A stretch of 64,000 nt of DNA from Tenrec ecaudatus (GCF_050624435.1 NC_134546.1:18809001-18873000); one strand, 5' to 3'. Counted from the first letter of the stretch, positions 36,231 through 50,110 are shown. Notes: a model not told the origin generated them from the letters alone. Program-made: numbers and translations.

Positions 36231-36434
36231 TGTATCAAACGTTTAGCAACAGTTCTTCTCTTGGAGAGAGCAACTCCATGGCTAGGAATCTCCCCACACA
36301 AACAAAATTAAAAATATTCATAAAAACCAATGCAAACAACTTACATGTGGGAAACAATGATTTCTCCCAAGCTGTCTCCCCCAAATATATGCCACACTTA
36401 GCTGCTTGCAAATGACTATGCACTTGGAGGTGAT

Positions 36435-37017
36435 CAGGAGTTGATCAGGGGTCATTCTCCCTAAGAGCTATCAGCCATCTAGAGCAAGCAGACACCACTG
36501 TTTATCCCACAACAAGTAGGGTTCACTTCCTTCTGATAAGGATAGTAGTTGTCTGTTTCCTTGTAGGAGACCCCAGAGAGGTCAAACCTGCCCAAGGATG
36601 ACTAAGGTTAGGCTGCCATCTGAATCTAGGATCCGCCCATCTTGTCACATGTATACCCCCAATCCTCCTCTTCCTATTGCATGTATGTCCCTAGACCACC
36701 CCCTCTCATTACTGTATTACCTATAGAACAGCCCCTTCCTGTGACGTATGTCCTCACCTGTAATTAGGGGGCTTGCATGTCCCCAGAGAATATAAAAGCC
36801 TGGGCTAGCATTAAAGATTCTCTCCCTCCACGTGGACCACCAAACGAGGCTGAGGTGAGCATGCTACCATGAATCGTGTCTGACTCCATTTATTTCAATA
36901 TTTCTCTTCTATCTCTCATGCTCTCTATAACCTTGCTATGATCTTTACTTATTATCGCTGTACAATGGTGCCTACCGGACCCGTAATGATGTGTTAGAGG
37001 CTGGCTTCCCCTGACAC
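36435..37017 (+). mobile_element. Probable ERV1-type solo LTR
   Basis: Has a TATA-like AATATAAAAGCC at 36788, an ATTAAAG polyadenylation-like signal about 24 bases later, and a CA end near 37017. This order is typical of a U3-R-U5 layout. Ends and TSD are not certain. No viral genes. Confidence 0.5.
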
Positions 37018-38302
37018 TTACACTTACAAATCTCTGGCACAGAGTCAGTAACTCAAGTAAAAGAACATAAGGTGGCCGCAAACATGAAGCGCCTGCGCAA
37101 GTGAGAGGCTCACACGCACTCAGTGGTGCTACTTAAGAAAGGTCTGGCGATCTGCTGTGATGATAAAGATCACCAAAAACCTCCCAAACAACAACAAAAA
37201 GATTACAGCTCCAACCCCCATGGCACAGCTCTGCTTTGAAACACGGGAGGTTGCCGGGAGTTGGCATCAACAGTCTTTGTGTACGGAGGGCTAAAATGAA
37301 GAGACACCCTACATTTATAGCACACACTGCAATAGAAAGAAGAGGCTCAATGGGCAAGACAATAGAGTGGGTGGTTTAACGAGGCTGCAAGAAACAGAAA
37401 TGAAATGTGGAAGGGCAAGAAGGAAAAGTTCCAGAAATCAAGAAAGGCGTTGACGAAAACTGAAAACAAAGTTTTAAAATAAGATAAACCTAAATGAAGG
37501 GCAGAATGCAAGCGGCAGGATATGGGCAATTAGAACCAAATGTCACCGGCTGTTAATAGAGCATATTAAAGCACATGAGGACTCACGTCAGCGTTAAGGA
37601 CTACTTTGTGGTGAGGAAAGTTATGCTCTGTGGCTTTTTGCGTGATTCTTTGGAATATGTTTGAGCAAACTGCCCTAGATACCCCGAGAGGTATGTACAC
37701 CTTTGCCCCAGAGCTTTCTACCACAGAGGGTTTATTGCTTCTGTCAAGGTCGGTTGCCATCTCCTGGGTAAGTCGCAAACATCTTGGGTTTAGCACTTTT
37801 GTCTGGTTTGGGGCTGTAGCCTGTAAAATACCAGTTGAATTGGTCAATTCACTACACAGATGATGTGAGTTGTAGCCTATGATGCAAATAACAGATCTGT
37901 GGCCTATCAAGCGGGGATTGGTTAGTTTCTACACGGGTGGGAGTGCCTCACTTTGAAACGGGCAGACTTGTGAGTACAAGTGTCTAACTGTCCGCCCTCA
38001 GGGTGGAGAGAGGCCTCCTGGGTTGAGAAGGGCTGGGAGCACTGGTTTAGCACTGCACAGGGACTTTGCCTCTATGCTTCCTGCAGCCGACCTGTAGCCT
38101 ATTGATCACCATCCTGAGCCTTACCCTGCTCCACAAACCAGGCAACTGTAAGCACGGTCTGGGAGTTGTGTGGCCAGTATCATGAATTAATGAACTCAGA
38201 AAAGTAGGGAGTTGGGGTGGGGGCAGAGAGTGAATGACAGTTGTTTTTTTAAAGTTAGAAAGTAGAGGCATATATGACCTCCTCCTCATGGGAAAAGAAA
38301 TT
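37018..38302. other. Unassigned intronic sequence
   Basis: About 1.3 kb. Open frames at 37566-37910 and 37630-37863 are on opposite strands over the same DNA and show no domain. Confidence 0.4.
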
Positions 38303-38713
38303 TTAAATCATTTTATTGGGGGCTCGTACACTGCTTATCACAATCCATACATCCATCCATGTGTGAGGCACATTTGCACATTTGTTGCCATCATCATTCT
38401 CAAAACATCTGCTTTCCACTTGAGCCCCTGGACTCAGCTCATTTTTTTTCCTCCCTCCGTTCCCCCTCCCTCATGAACCCTTGAACATTTTTCAAGTCAT
38501 TATTTTGTCGTCTCTTACACTGTCCAACGTCTCCCTTCACCCACTTTTCTGTTCACCGACCTCCTGGTAATTGGTTCCCCCTTTCTACCCCACCTTCCCT
38601 CCACCCTCCCGGTATCACCCCTCTTACCACTGGACCTGAAGGGATCATCTGTCCGGTATTCCTGTGTTTCCAGTTCCCACCTGTACCAGTATACATCCTC
38701 CAGTCCAGCTTGG
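38303..38713 (-). mobile_element. L1 tail
   Basis: Antisense 3-prime terminus TTTTATTGGGGGCTCGTAC and following UTR-like blocks. Confidence 0.75.
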
Positions 38714-38724
38714 TGCCATCTTGA

Positions 38725-39300
38725 CCGGAAGTCAAGAACATTTTTTAGATTGACTCTGGTCATTATTCCATTGAGATGGTTCAGGTGAAGCTACTACTGG
38801 TATGACTGCTACCTCCCCTTTTAATATACATCACTGAGTTTTGGATGAACTATATCCACCATTTGACTATCAACTTCTCACACTGTGGGGACTTATGGAT
38901 GGCTGTGATACTGGAAGCTGTCCACTGGTATTTCAAATACCAGCAGGGTTACCCATGGTGGATATGTTTCAGCGGGGTGTCCAGACTCAGAGACTATGAA
39001 GAATAAATAGGTGGTTCACTTGTGAAAGATTAGCCACTGGAAACTTTATGAATTATAGCAGAACACGATGTGATACAGTGCTGGGCTATAGGGAGAAAGT
39101 GGCTTCAGGAGTAGAGGGTGCAGATAATACTGGAAGCAGACTAGAAACAGTTACTGATGGAAGGTTAAAGGACAGTCTTGGGTATAGATTACAACTCAGT
39201 GTACAGAAAACAAAAATCCTCACCATCATGATAAATGCAGAAAAAATGGAAGGATTTCATTTTACTTGCCTCCATAATCAATACACATGGAAGTACCATT
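38725..39300 (+). mobile_element. Internally deleted BovB/RTE element
   Basis: The BovB 5-prime UTR-like region (to about 39085: 'caaataccagcagggttacccatgg', 'agattagccactggaaac') is joined directly to reverse transcriptase 3-prime sequence (about 39110-39300, with the 'tacagaaaacaaaaatcctcac' block). The body of the ORF is missing. The TMA7 copy follows. Confidence 0.65.
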
Positions 39301-39315
39301 CAAGAAACCAAATGA

Positions 39316-39668
39316 GAGGTCTGGGGAAGGGGCTGTAGGCACCATGCCGGGCCGTGAAGGGGGCAAGGGGCAGCCCTGAAACAACCAAGCAGCAGACCAA
39401 GGAAGCTAAGGCTTTCCAGCAGCAACAGAAAGGGCAGAAGACACTCGAGGAACGAAAAGTGAAGGCCACGGAAGGGTCCCTGGCTACAGGTGGAATTAGG
39501 AAATCTGGCAAAAGTTAAGCTGTTCTTGGTGATTGAGGCAAGGAAGACCCTCGATTCTATTCCTGTATAAACGTCTGGATTCCCTGCTATAACACGTTGC
39601 CACCTATAGTTAGAATGAAGGGTTGTCTTGAAGCTGCTGTACATTTAAGAATAAACTTTTGCGAAAGG
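39316..39668 (+). pseudogene. TMA7: TMA7 (CCDC72) processed pseudogene
   Basis: Intronless copy of the small ribosome-associated protein mRNA. It has 5-prime UTR, ATG at 39344, coding part to about 39518, 3-prime UTR ('cattcctgtataaacgtctgg') and AATAAA near 39650 just before an A-rich end. The start reads MPGREGGKGQP and then hits TGA. A one-base deletion near codon 11 and a loss of roughly a dozen bases in the acidic part break the frame. AGAAACCAAATGA (39303-39315) and a similar A-rich stretch at 39669 may be the decayed TSD. The lack of introns and the A tail indicate L1-mediated retrocopying. Confidence 0.9.
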
Positions 39669-40195
39669 AGAAACAATCAGATGAACTGCACTGATAGGCT
39701 TTAGTGTTAAAAGCAGCGCAGACCAGTTTCCACTCAATCATGCATACACATTGTTTCACGTCATTGATGGCTAGCCTCACAATGAAGCATCGCTTATCTC
39801 ACTTCAGCCTTACCTTGTCTCTTTCCTAACTCTTCTGCCTTCTGAATTTTGTCCTTGGAAAATGCCGCCCTCTGGACATCAAGTGCCCCAGTCTCTCCCA
39901 GGCGCTACTGTTTCCCTAAAAACCCTATTGTTTGACTTACGATTGAACCTTGGGGGTAAATTCACTTCCATACCTGAATTGTGAATTTATTTTTAACTAA
40001 GGTTGAGAAGGTGACACTTGAGGATTGCCTTAATTTTATGCACAAGTTTTAATTAAAATAATAGGTCAAAATTTTCTAGTTTATAAAAATTAATTCTAAA
40101 GGAGAATATTATATCCTTTGAGATATAATGGTGCTTTCTTTTTTTAAAGCAAATGGTTCCTGGTAGCATTTTTAATATCCTTAACTCTTGCAAAT
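39669..40195. other. Unassigned intronic sequence
   Basis: Nothing recognised. Confidence 0.4.
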
Positions 40196-40282
40196 TTGAG
40201 AGGGCTTCAGAAAGTATGTGGGACAGTAGAACTGAAAGATAATAATAAAGTATTTCCATGAATTTTTTTAAGCCTCTTCGTA
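40196..40282. mobile_element. Palindromic mariner-like MITE
   Basis: GAGGGCTTCAGAAAGTATG and CATGAATTTTTTTAAGCCTC form the inverted ends. A TA follows at 40281. Confidence 0.6.
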
Positions 40283-40364
40283 TATGTTAACCTTCTGATA
40301 TATTGCAAAAAACTTCACAACAGAGCCAATAAATAAAAAGCTTTAAGATGTTATAAAAAACGTA

Positions 40365-40450
40365 AGTGTTAATCTGGGCTTCAGTCATAACTGGGTAGTG
40401 GCTGGGAGTAAATCACTTATCTTTCCAAGCCTTGTGTTTTCTGTATTTAA
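40365..40450 (+). mobile_element. MIR-like fragment
   Basis: Core resembles MIR ('gagtaaatcacttatctttccaagcc'). Confidence 0.45.
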
Positions 40451-40465
40451 GCTACACAGCAATAA

Positions 40466-40766
40466 AAAGAGGACCTGATGTCAAGGGCTTGAGTGGAGAG
40501 CAGATGCTTTGAAAATGAGGGAAACGAATGTACAGATGTGCTCTGCACAATTGATGTATGTATGGATTGTGATAAGAGTTGTATGAGCCCCTAATAAAAC
40601 AAAAAAAAAAGAAAACGAGCAGCTGATATTAAGGGCTCAAGTGGAAGGCAAATGTTTTGAGAATGATGATGGCAACAAATGTACATATGCGCCTGACACA
40701 ATGGACGCATGTATGGATAGTGATAAGAATTGTATAAGCACCCAATAAAATGATTTTTTTTAAATG
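40466..40766 (+). mobile_element. Two L1 3-prime termini in tandem
   Basis: The first terminus is at 40466-40602, ending CCCCTAATAAAAC and an A-run. The second is at 40616-40766, ending CACCCAATAAAATG. Same orientation. Confidence 0.75.
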
Positions 40767-41300
40767 GTACTAAAAAATGCACAGAGAACAGTCCAACATG
40801 GACTCAAGGTTCTTTCCTGCGATGCAAGTCTCCAAGTCCACAGTCATTGTTTAAATCCTTGAAAACACCATTCATGTAAGTATCTTTGTGATGTGGGTGT
40901 TGAACTGTGTCGCTTTGGTTTTTAAAAGAGTATTGATATATGTATACAAGCTTCTGTTTCATATTTTGGCATTTTGTTTTATACTTAAGTGTCTTCTAAT
41001 AGTAAACTCATTGTCTCCAACAAATAGTTGCCTGTTTCTTGAGCTAAATTTGCCACTGGTTTAAACCTCCATTACAATCATGAAAGAGTACCAGTGTTTT
41101 TTTTTTTTCTCAAATTTGACATGCAATTTAATTTTTTAAAAAATTATTTAGTATCCACTGTGTGCTCCTCTGCTGTTCACAAGCTTTTCAGTGTCCCCTT
41201 TTTCAGAAGTGGTCTGCCTGAGGACTGAGGCACAGTTAGGGTTAGTCTGGAAGCAAGGCTGACACCTGTCCACCCCATGTGATCCTGCTGATCATTTGAA
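40767..41300. other. Unassigned intronic sequence
   Basis: Nothing recognised apart from AT-rich runs. Confidence 0.4.
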
Positions 41301-42075
41301 ATACCGGTGGCAAAGCACACAGCAACACAGAAGCCGACAGACAGACAGACAGGTGCTATACAGATGACACAGCCTTGCTTGATGAAAGTGTAGAGAACTC
41401 GAAGCAGTTACTGATGATGAGCAAAGACTAGCCTTTGGTAGGGATTCTACCTCAATGTAAAGAAAACAAAAATCGTCATCACTGGACCGATAAGCAATAG
41501 CATGATCAAGTGAGGAAAGTCGGAGGGATTTCATTTTTCTTGGCTCTGTAGTCAACAGCCGTGAAACGGCAGGCAGTCCAGACATCAAAATCTGCCAAAG
41601 GCCTCTTTACCGTGTTTGAGCAAAGATGTCACCTTGAGGACGAGGTGGGCTGACCCGAGCCACGGTGTTTTCAATCGCCTCACGTGCTTGGGAGAGCTGG
41701 ACAATACATACGGGAGACCAGAGAAAATGTGAAGTATTTGCATTATGGTGCTGGTGAAGAATATTGGAAGTACCATGGACTGCAGGAAAACCAACAATCT
41801 GTCTCGGAAGAAGTACCATCAGCGTGTTCTTTAGAAGTGAGAATGAGGCATCGTCTCACGTGCTTGCACATGTTATCAGGAGGGGCCCGGTCCTGGGAAA
41901 GGATGTCATGCTTGGTCAAGCAGAGGGGCAGCAAACAAGATCATCTTTAACAAGAGGGGCCGAGATCGGACAACTGTGAGCACGGTGCTTGACTGCCTGA
42001 TGTCCTGCTCTCTCTGGGTTGGAACTGGAGGGATGACAGCTAACCACCACAAGAACGAACGCAAGGCACTCTATT
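41300..42075 (+). mobile_element. BovB/RTE RT C-terminal region and 3-prime end
   Basis: Translation in broken frames gives DDTALLDESVENSKQLL-like sequence followed by the WCW.RILEVPWTAGKP block and SGGARS-type region, the typical BovB order after the RT core. Multiple stops, inactive. A (CAGA)n run is at 41334-41351. Confidence 0.85.
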
Positions 42076-42447
42076 TTACTGGACTATTTTTCAGTTATAC
42101 AAATGATACAAGAAGACATTATGATAAAAAAAATTAGAGAAGTAGGAGTCTATAGAGTAAAAGGTCAAAATGATCCTTTTTTCTTTATTTTTCACAGAAG
42201 GGTTTTGAAAATTACCCTTTTTCCTGAAAACATTTTGACCACCTTTTACTTATTGATAAAGCTTATTTTACAACTTTCTCCACCCCCCTCCCCTTAAAAA
42301 ATATTATGGAATTCTTTTCTTCCCTAAGTGGGTTCTGAGGACTCTGCCTTGTCTTGTCACTGTGGAAAAACGTACTGCTCAGCATCAGTGTTTGCTCACC
42401 AAAGACCACAGAGTAAATGCTGGATTTAGGTTCATCTTACCTAAACA
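42076..42447. other. Unassigned intronic sequence
   Basis: Nothing recognised. Confidence 0.4.
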
Positions 42448-42690
42448 AACACCCGAACCAAGCTCTCTGCCATCAAGTCGATTTTGACACATAGCGACCC
42501 TACAGCATTTTATTTAATAGATGTTTCCAACTATTTTACCTCTTAAATATTTTATGATCTCTTATCCCCATGATGGGCTTTCGACTCCTGTAAAGAGTCA
42601 GTCTTGGAAACCCACAGGGCACTTCTGGTTTGTCGTGCAGTCACTATGAATCAGAGTTGAATCGATGGCAGTGAGTTTGAGTGTTCTTAT
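42448..42690. mobile_element. Two AfroSINE pieces in opposite orientation
   Basis: Antisense part about 42448-42515 ('gccatcaagtcgattttgac'), then a sense part about 42570-42690 ('agagtcagtcttggaaacccacag'). Confidence 0.6.
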
Positions 42691-42961
42691 GCCCACAGTG
42701 ACTACTTCATGCTCTATCAATTCTTGTGAGGACTATTGCTTTATCTTTTGAATGAGTCTCCTTGTCTGCATTCATGCTCTTTGACATCTGCTTTGACATG
42801 TAAGAGAGATATCTCTTCATATCATTCCTATGTACAGAGCTCTCAACTGGCTCCCAACTCCTCGATCGTGGCCAACGAGGCCTTTCATCACCACGTCTAA
42901 TGTTCTGCAGACCCAGTGATTGCTTCCCTTATCACATACCATGCACACCCACTGGGATTCC

Positions 42962-43145
42962 CAAAACAAACTCACGGCCCAGAGTTGATTCTGACTCACA
43001 GCATCTATAGACAGGGTAGGACTGCCCCTGTGGCTTCCAACACTGGAACTTGTTGAGTAGAACGCTTCTTCTTTTGCCTTGGGTTTCAAACTTCTGACTT
43101 TGTGGTTAACAGCGTAACACAGAACCACTAAGCTACCAGGATTCC
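42962..43145 (-). mobile_element. AfroSINE
   Basis: Antisense from GTTGATTCTGACTCAC to CACTAAGCTACCAGG. Confidence 0.8.
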
Positions 43146-43149
43146 TAAC

Positions 43150-43795
43150 CCATTGTGAGTTATATTTTATGTCAACTTGGCTGGACCAGGATTCTCAATT
43201 TGGCAATTGGAGACTTCTCTATGATGCAATCTAATATAGTACAACCAACTCCACGATGGGTCCTGCTCTGAGTGGGAAGATTAAGGTGGAGTGCAACCCC
43301 CTTCATCAGGTCACAGCCCTGATGGAACTGGAATTAAGTTTCAATGGGGAGTGGCTTACTCTAATATAAACTGACACTGTGCAGAAACTGTCTTCCTGCT
43401 GGTCTGGATCCTGGCTCAAAAAGCCACCATATTGCTGCCAACCTGGGATTCTATTGACTCTGTAGCCATGAACTTGACTTGCTACCTGGCTCATCTTCCT
43501 GCTTCTTGGTCCATCAGCCCTGGCAGTTACATGAGTCAGGAAAAGCCACGAGGCTGACTTGCTCGCTGCCCTGGGATTCATCTGCTCCTGTGCCCATGAG
43601 TCTATGGTCTTCCTGCTTTGTCTTCCGGTGTCTTTAGTCCTGGCAGCTGTGTGAGCCAGGAGAAGCCTCCACCTCAACATCTAACTAAAGGACTTGAACC
43701 AGACTGGTCTAAACTCTTATACAAATATGTGACCTATTTACATATATGTGTCGTTGGTTTTGCTTCTCTAGAAAACCCAGCCTAAACCCACATTC
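43150..43795 (+). mobile_element. ERVL/MLT2-type solo LTR
   Basis: Starts near 'gagttatattttatgtcaacttggc' and ends 'ggttttgcttctctagaaaaccc'. Internal serial 'cctgctttgtcttcc' blocks as in the LTR at 8305. The open frame 43306-43680 is antisense to it and not a gene. Confidence 0.65.
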
Positions 43796-44865
43796 GTGAC
43801 TTGGCCCTGTCTGTTACTTTAGTTGGCAAGCACGTTCTCCATCCCCTTTTCTGCTCCATTGGCAGGTACCTGATTATTTTTAAAGACTTGCTTTAGGAAA
43901 TATTCCTTGTGTTCACAGAGAAACGTCAGGCACTACTACCACATCACACTCCAGTGATGAATTTGGTCTGCCTTATTGCTTCACCTAGATGCCCTTCAAG
44001 AGCAGTGACCATGCTTTGTTCATTGCAGCGTTCCTAGCAGTCCCAGTATTTTAATATGATATGCAGGTAATCAAAATACTGGTTTTCATTTTGTTCCAGT
44101 TTGCAATCACAATGCCTATCTTATTTTGCTCTCTCAAGAAGTGACATAAGAGGCTACAAATAACTGACAAAGGATTGTCTAGTAATGGCAGACAGGAGCT
44201 CTTACTTTGTTATATGGAATTTATTTTTTATATATATTTACATCAAAAGGACCAAAGTCAGCATACTTCCCATCAATAATCTTTTCATATTAAGGAATAC
44301 AGTTGACACAGAAACATATTTAGCAAAATATTAATTAAAAACAAAACCAGTAACCAATAAGTAACTTTCTTTGGGTTTTACGTTCCTGATAATATGGCTG
44401 CTAAAGAAATGTTCTGTTCTAAGATAAAAGAATTTCTGTGGGGGATACTGCTTAAAAGATACTACAGTATATCAAACAGTATAAAATTTAGGCCAATGGG
44501 GGGGAAAAGTAATCTCGTTCAGTACTTCATCTACTTTTGATCTAAAGGCTTCTAAATTCACTTACTCCACTATCTGGTTAACATTTCTAGAGAACTAAGC
44601 AATGCTTCCTTGACTTGCCAAGGATTAAATTTAAATGCTTGGATAAAGATGAACCTTAATCTCTCAAACTATCACTTTTTAATTGGCAGCACATATAAGA
44701 ATAACATCAAGTTGTAGTTGATATCACAGTATAGTCTACTGCCATGGAAATGTAAACATAGGTTTGTATTAAGTTTGTCTGAAAGCAAGTTTTGGGGATT
44801 CAGAGAGATTGGGACAGGCAGGAAATAAATTATGAGAAAAATGTATCCTCTAATGTTGGGAGAGT
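43796..44865. other. Mostly unassigned; L2-like piece at 43975-44075
   Basis: The short piece 'caagagcagtgaccatgctttgttc' resembles L2. The remainder shows nothing recognisable. Confidence 0.4.
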
Positions 44866-44869
44866 CCTA

Positions 44870-45470
44870 GAAGTTAAGACCCACAATGATCTCACCCTGT
44901 CTCCCAGCTTTAAATACCATCTGTGCACTGATAATGCCCATATTTATATCTTTAGGATGGACTGCTTTCCTGAACTCTCAACTCATCTATCTGACCTCTC
45001 CTTTTGGATGTGTGATCGGCTCCCCAAACCGCACAGGTCTACCCTGAGCATTTGATTCTGTGCTTCTCCCACCCTGCTTACAATTTTCTGTGCCTCAGCA
45101 AAGGTCAACTCCCTTCTCCAGTTGCAGAGGTTGTCAAACTTGGGGTAACTGTCGACCTCTGGCTCCTCGAAAACCCTGACTCTGAACTGATCTCATTTCT
45201 GCCCTTTCTTCTCTTCAGTAATCACACAGTTCCTGGAGTGATTCAATTAAAATATGTCAGATGGTGTTTCTCCTCTGCTCAAACCTTTCAAAAGGTTCTC
45301 CTATAATTCATAGTGTGATCCTGGTGTCCTTTAATTACCAATTTCTTTTTCTGTCAGCCACACTGGATAATTTATTTTCATTTAACCCAACAGGAACCTT
45401 CTGCCTCAGGACCTTTGCATATGCTATCCTATGTACTTAATATCTAAAAAAAACTTGGAAGTCTTCCTTA
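44870..45470 (+). mobile_element. L2-like remnant
   Basis: A series of blocks resembling L2, including 'ctgcctcaggacctttgcatatgctatcc'. Open frames within it (45052-45306) are remnants or chance. Confidence 0.45.
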
Positions 45471-45610
45471 GGAAGAAATTTGGACTGTTTTCCAAAAGTA
45501 TAGGCTTAGTTTCTCTTATCTTTGTAAAATGGAACTTCACAAATGGGTGTGGATGAAGGAATGAATAATGATTAAACAAACAGGTGGGGAGGATTGATAA
45601 ACCCATAGAG

Positions 45611-46342
45611 CAGTGGTTCCCAACCTTCCTAATGCTGGGACCCTTTCATACAGTTCCTCATGTGGTGGGGACCCCCAACCATAAAGTTATTTTCATTGCA
45701 ACTTCATAACTGTAATTTTGCTGTTATGAATCATCATGTCAATAATCTGATATGCAGGATGTATTTTCAGTGTTACAAATTGAACAAAATTAAAGCATAA
45801 TGATGAATCACAAAAACAATGTGTAATTATCTATTGTGAAATATTTCTTTTTAAAATCATTTTATTTGGGGCTCGTACAACTCTTATCATAATCCATCCA
45901 TCCATCGTGTCAAGCACATTTGTACATTTGTTGCCCTCATCATTCTCAAAACATTTGCTTTCTACTTGATATCAGCTCATTTTCTCCCCTCCCCCTTGAT
46001 AATTTATGATTATTTTGTCATATCTTACACTGTCTGATGTCTCCCTTCACCCACTTTTCTGTTGTCCATCCTGAAATGTTTATTTCTAACAACAAATAAA
46101 TGAAATTTTGTCTTGAAGCCTGGTGTAGCATGGGTAACAGTCTTCACGCAGGGTGTATCTGCATGTGGGCAGACCTGCTAGGAGATGGATAGAGGAGCGG
46201 TGTCTTGGTTCCTAAGACCATTAATCATAAATAAAATATGATATAATAAAATAGGATATGTTTTCTGATGGTCTTAGGCAACCCCTGTGAAAGGGTTGTT
46301 CGACCCCCAAAGGGGTTGCGATCCACAAGTTGAGAACTGCTG
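45611..46342. mobile_element. SPIN element carrying an L1 tail
   Basis: SPIN ends CAGTGGTTCCCAACC and GTTGAGAACTGCTG. TSD CCATAGAG (45603-45610) and CTATAGAA (46343-46350), partly decayed. The interior includes the AGCATGGGTAACAG and GACCCCCAAAGGGG blocks. Split by the L1 tail at 45851-46072. Confidence 0.88.
45851..46072 (-). mobile_element. L1 tail nested in SPIN
   Basis: TSD GAAATATTTCTTT (45838-45850) and GAAATGTTTATTT (46073-46085). Antisense terminus with CATTTTATTTGGGGCTC. Confidence 0.8.
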
Positions 46343-46350
46343 CTATAGAA

Positions 46351-46667
46351 ACAGCAAGTAGAATAAGGGTTTGGCGGGGAGGGGCAGATTCAGTGGTGGA
46401 AGAGGGGTGAAAGGAAGACAAGGAGCCCTAGGACTGAGGTGGTTTTAATATGATTTGTGAAATGCTGACATGAGTGTCCAGGCTATAGTTATTTTTAGTA
46501 ATAAAATGAGGAACCTGGATGATGACACTATCTTTAGACCTGAAAATGCCAAATACTTCATTGCTTTTTATTGACTTACAGACACTTCATGAATGCAAAG
46601 GCTACAGGTTCTCAAGTGAACTGCAGGTTAAAAAATGGAAATTAATACTAGACCGAGTGAGAAGTAA
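46351..46667. other. Unassigned intronic sequence
   Basis: Nothing recognised. Confidence 0.4.
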
Positions 46668-46850
46668 AAACTCTCACTGCCATTGAGTCCCTTTCGACTG
46701 AGCGAGTTTCCAAGACTGTAGCTCTTTACAGGAGTAGCCAGGGTTGTCAGCGTTTCTGAGGCTGTCCATCTTTCTCCTGCAGAGTGGCTGGTACGGTTGA
46801 AAGGCTGGCCTTGCAGTCCGCAGCCCGGTGCTCAGCCTGCTGTGCCCTCA
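46668..46850 (-). mobile_element. AfroSINE
   Basis: Antisense 'cactgccattgagtccctttc' to the tRNA-like head 'gcagcccggtgctcagcctg'. Confidence 0.75.
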
Positions 46851-46899
46851 GTGTGAGAGGCAGGGAGGCTTCACGGAAAGAGAAGGACTAGGAGCCCCG

Positions 46900-46985
46900 A
46901 GTCCCAGCCGTCACTACACCACTGAATGGCCGTGTGAACTGGGGATTCCTTTAACCTTTAGTACTGCATCTGTAACAAGTGGAGG
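46900..46985 (+). mobile_element. MIR-like fragment
   Basis: 'ccactgaatggccgtgtgaact...cctttaacc' resembles the MIR core. Confidence 0.45.
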
Positions 46986-47088
46986 GTGGCTTGGTGGACT
47001 GCAAAGCTGCTTACAGCTCTGAGTTGTTTTCTTGTTCGCTATGGGTCATCACTGGTAGTTGGCAGGATAATGGTCCCTCAAATTGTAC

Positions 47089-47240
47089 CCTGGTGGCACA
47101 AACAGTACACTGAGTGGCTAACTAAAAGGTTGGAGGTCTCGCCTTGGAAGAAAGGCCAGGTGCTTTTTGTGAAAAGTACGTCATTAAAAACCCTGTGAAG
47201 CACAGTACCACGCTGACATACATGGGATCACATGGGCTGG
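47089..47240 (+). mobile_element. AfroSINE 5-prime part
   Basis: ACCCTGGTGGCACAAACAG, then a 'ctaactaaaaggttgg' tRNA-like block. Confidence 0.6.
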
Positions 47241-47814
47241 GGTCCACATCCAAACCCCTGGAACCTGTGAATGTTACCTTACATGGTTAACGGGGAATGA
47301 AGAGGGCTAATTAGCTGACTTCATAATGTGATTTTTTACCTTAAGTTACCTTGGTGGACACAATGTAATCCTTATAACGTGGAAGAGGACAGCAGAAGAG
47401 TGAAGAGAGTGAATCAATAAGAGAAAGACTCGAATGGCCAGTGCTGGCTTTGACGATGGGAGGGTGGGCTTCTAGACACTGGAAAAGACAAGGAAACAGG
47501 TTTTCTTTCCCCAGAGCCTCTGGAAAGGGAAACAGAGAAAGCCCAAAATTGCCCTGCAGGGTCCCCATGAGGATCAGGCCTCTGGTGAATTCCTTCTGGC
47601 CACTGACCGGGGAAGTGAATAACCTTGCTTATCGGTGATACAGATGTAGCTACAATTATTACCTTATCATTTGTTCTCCTTTTCACCCACTTTAAATTTG
47701 TTACAGTTTGCATTTTCTTGTTTTCTTTTCAATTGAGGTTTTACTTTGTTATTGTTGCTGTTTTGGTGGGTGTTTTTCTTTATGTGAAATTCAAGATAGA
47801 TAAATCGACACAGT
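47241..47814. other. Unassigned intronic sequence
   Basis: Open frames at 47414-47713 and 47625-47816 have no recognisable domain. The latter is a hydrophobic chance frame in T-rich DNA. Confidence 0.4.
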
Positions 47815-48000
47815 AAATGACTGCTAATTTCTTGGGGTTATGTCATGGGAGATTAGGGGAAAATAGGGAGCTAATAATAATGTGTACAAGAAGCAGCAAA
47901 TGTTCTAAAATTTATTGTGATAATGATTGTACAACTCTTTCTAATGTGTTTAAACTACTGAATTGTATGATTTATGAATTACAGGTGAAAGCTTAAAGTA
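47815..48000 (+). mobile_element. Old L1 3-prime end
   Basis: 'gggagctaataataatgtgtac' and 'aactactgaattgtatgattt' blocks. Confidence 0.5.
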
Positions 48001-48079
48001 CACATCAAAGGACTTCCTCGCAACTTTCAAATCCTTAGATTTAAAGCACATCATCAAGTAAATGTTTTTCTCTGTGAAT

Positions 48080-48475
48080 TTAAAGACATGGAAAGAACCA
48101 TCTGAACACGGGGCTTGACATGGACCCTTGACATAGAAATTTCCTCACTAGTCTCCAGGAAATGTTTTAAGATATGTAATTACCTTGTGATCACCCTGTA
48201 AATACCCTTTAGTCACATACTTAACCTAACCAATGTGAACCCATATTTGTGTTTCCAACGAATCACTGTAAAGCTCCCTTTCCCCCACTTCAAGCTGTCC
48301 TGCCTCTGGCTTCCAAGAAGAATGCTGTGCTTTTAATTCTTGATTTTACCCATAAATACTCCCCTGTTTTGAAGCATTTGATTTCATTTTGTGAGAACAG
48401 ATGTATCCCCTATTTGAACTGTTTCGAATCTCCAATAAATCTCTTTGCTTTTATCTTTGTAAATAAATATAGCAG
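48080..48475 (+). mobile_element. Probable ERV-type solo LTR
   Basis: CCAAT-like AACCAATGTG, a weak TATA-like CATAAATACTCC and AATAAATCTCTTTGC at 48433 follow the LTR order. Boundaries not set. Confidence 0.45.
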
Positions 48476-50110
<1,635 letters not shown>

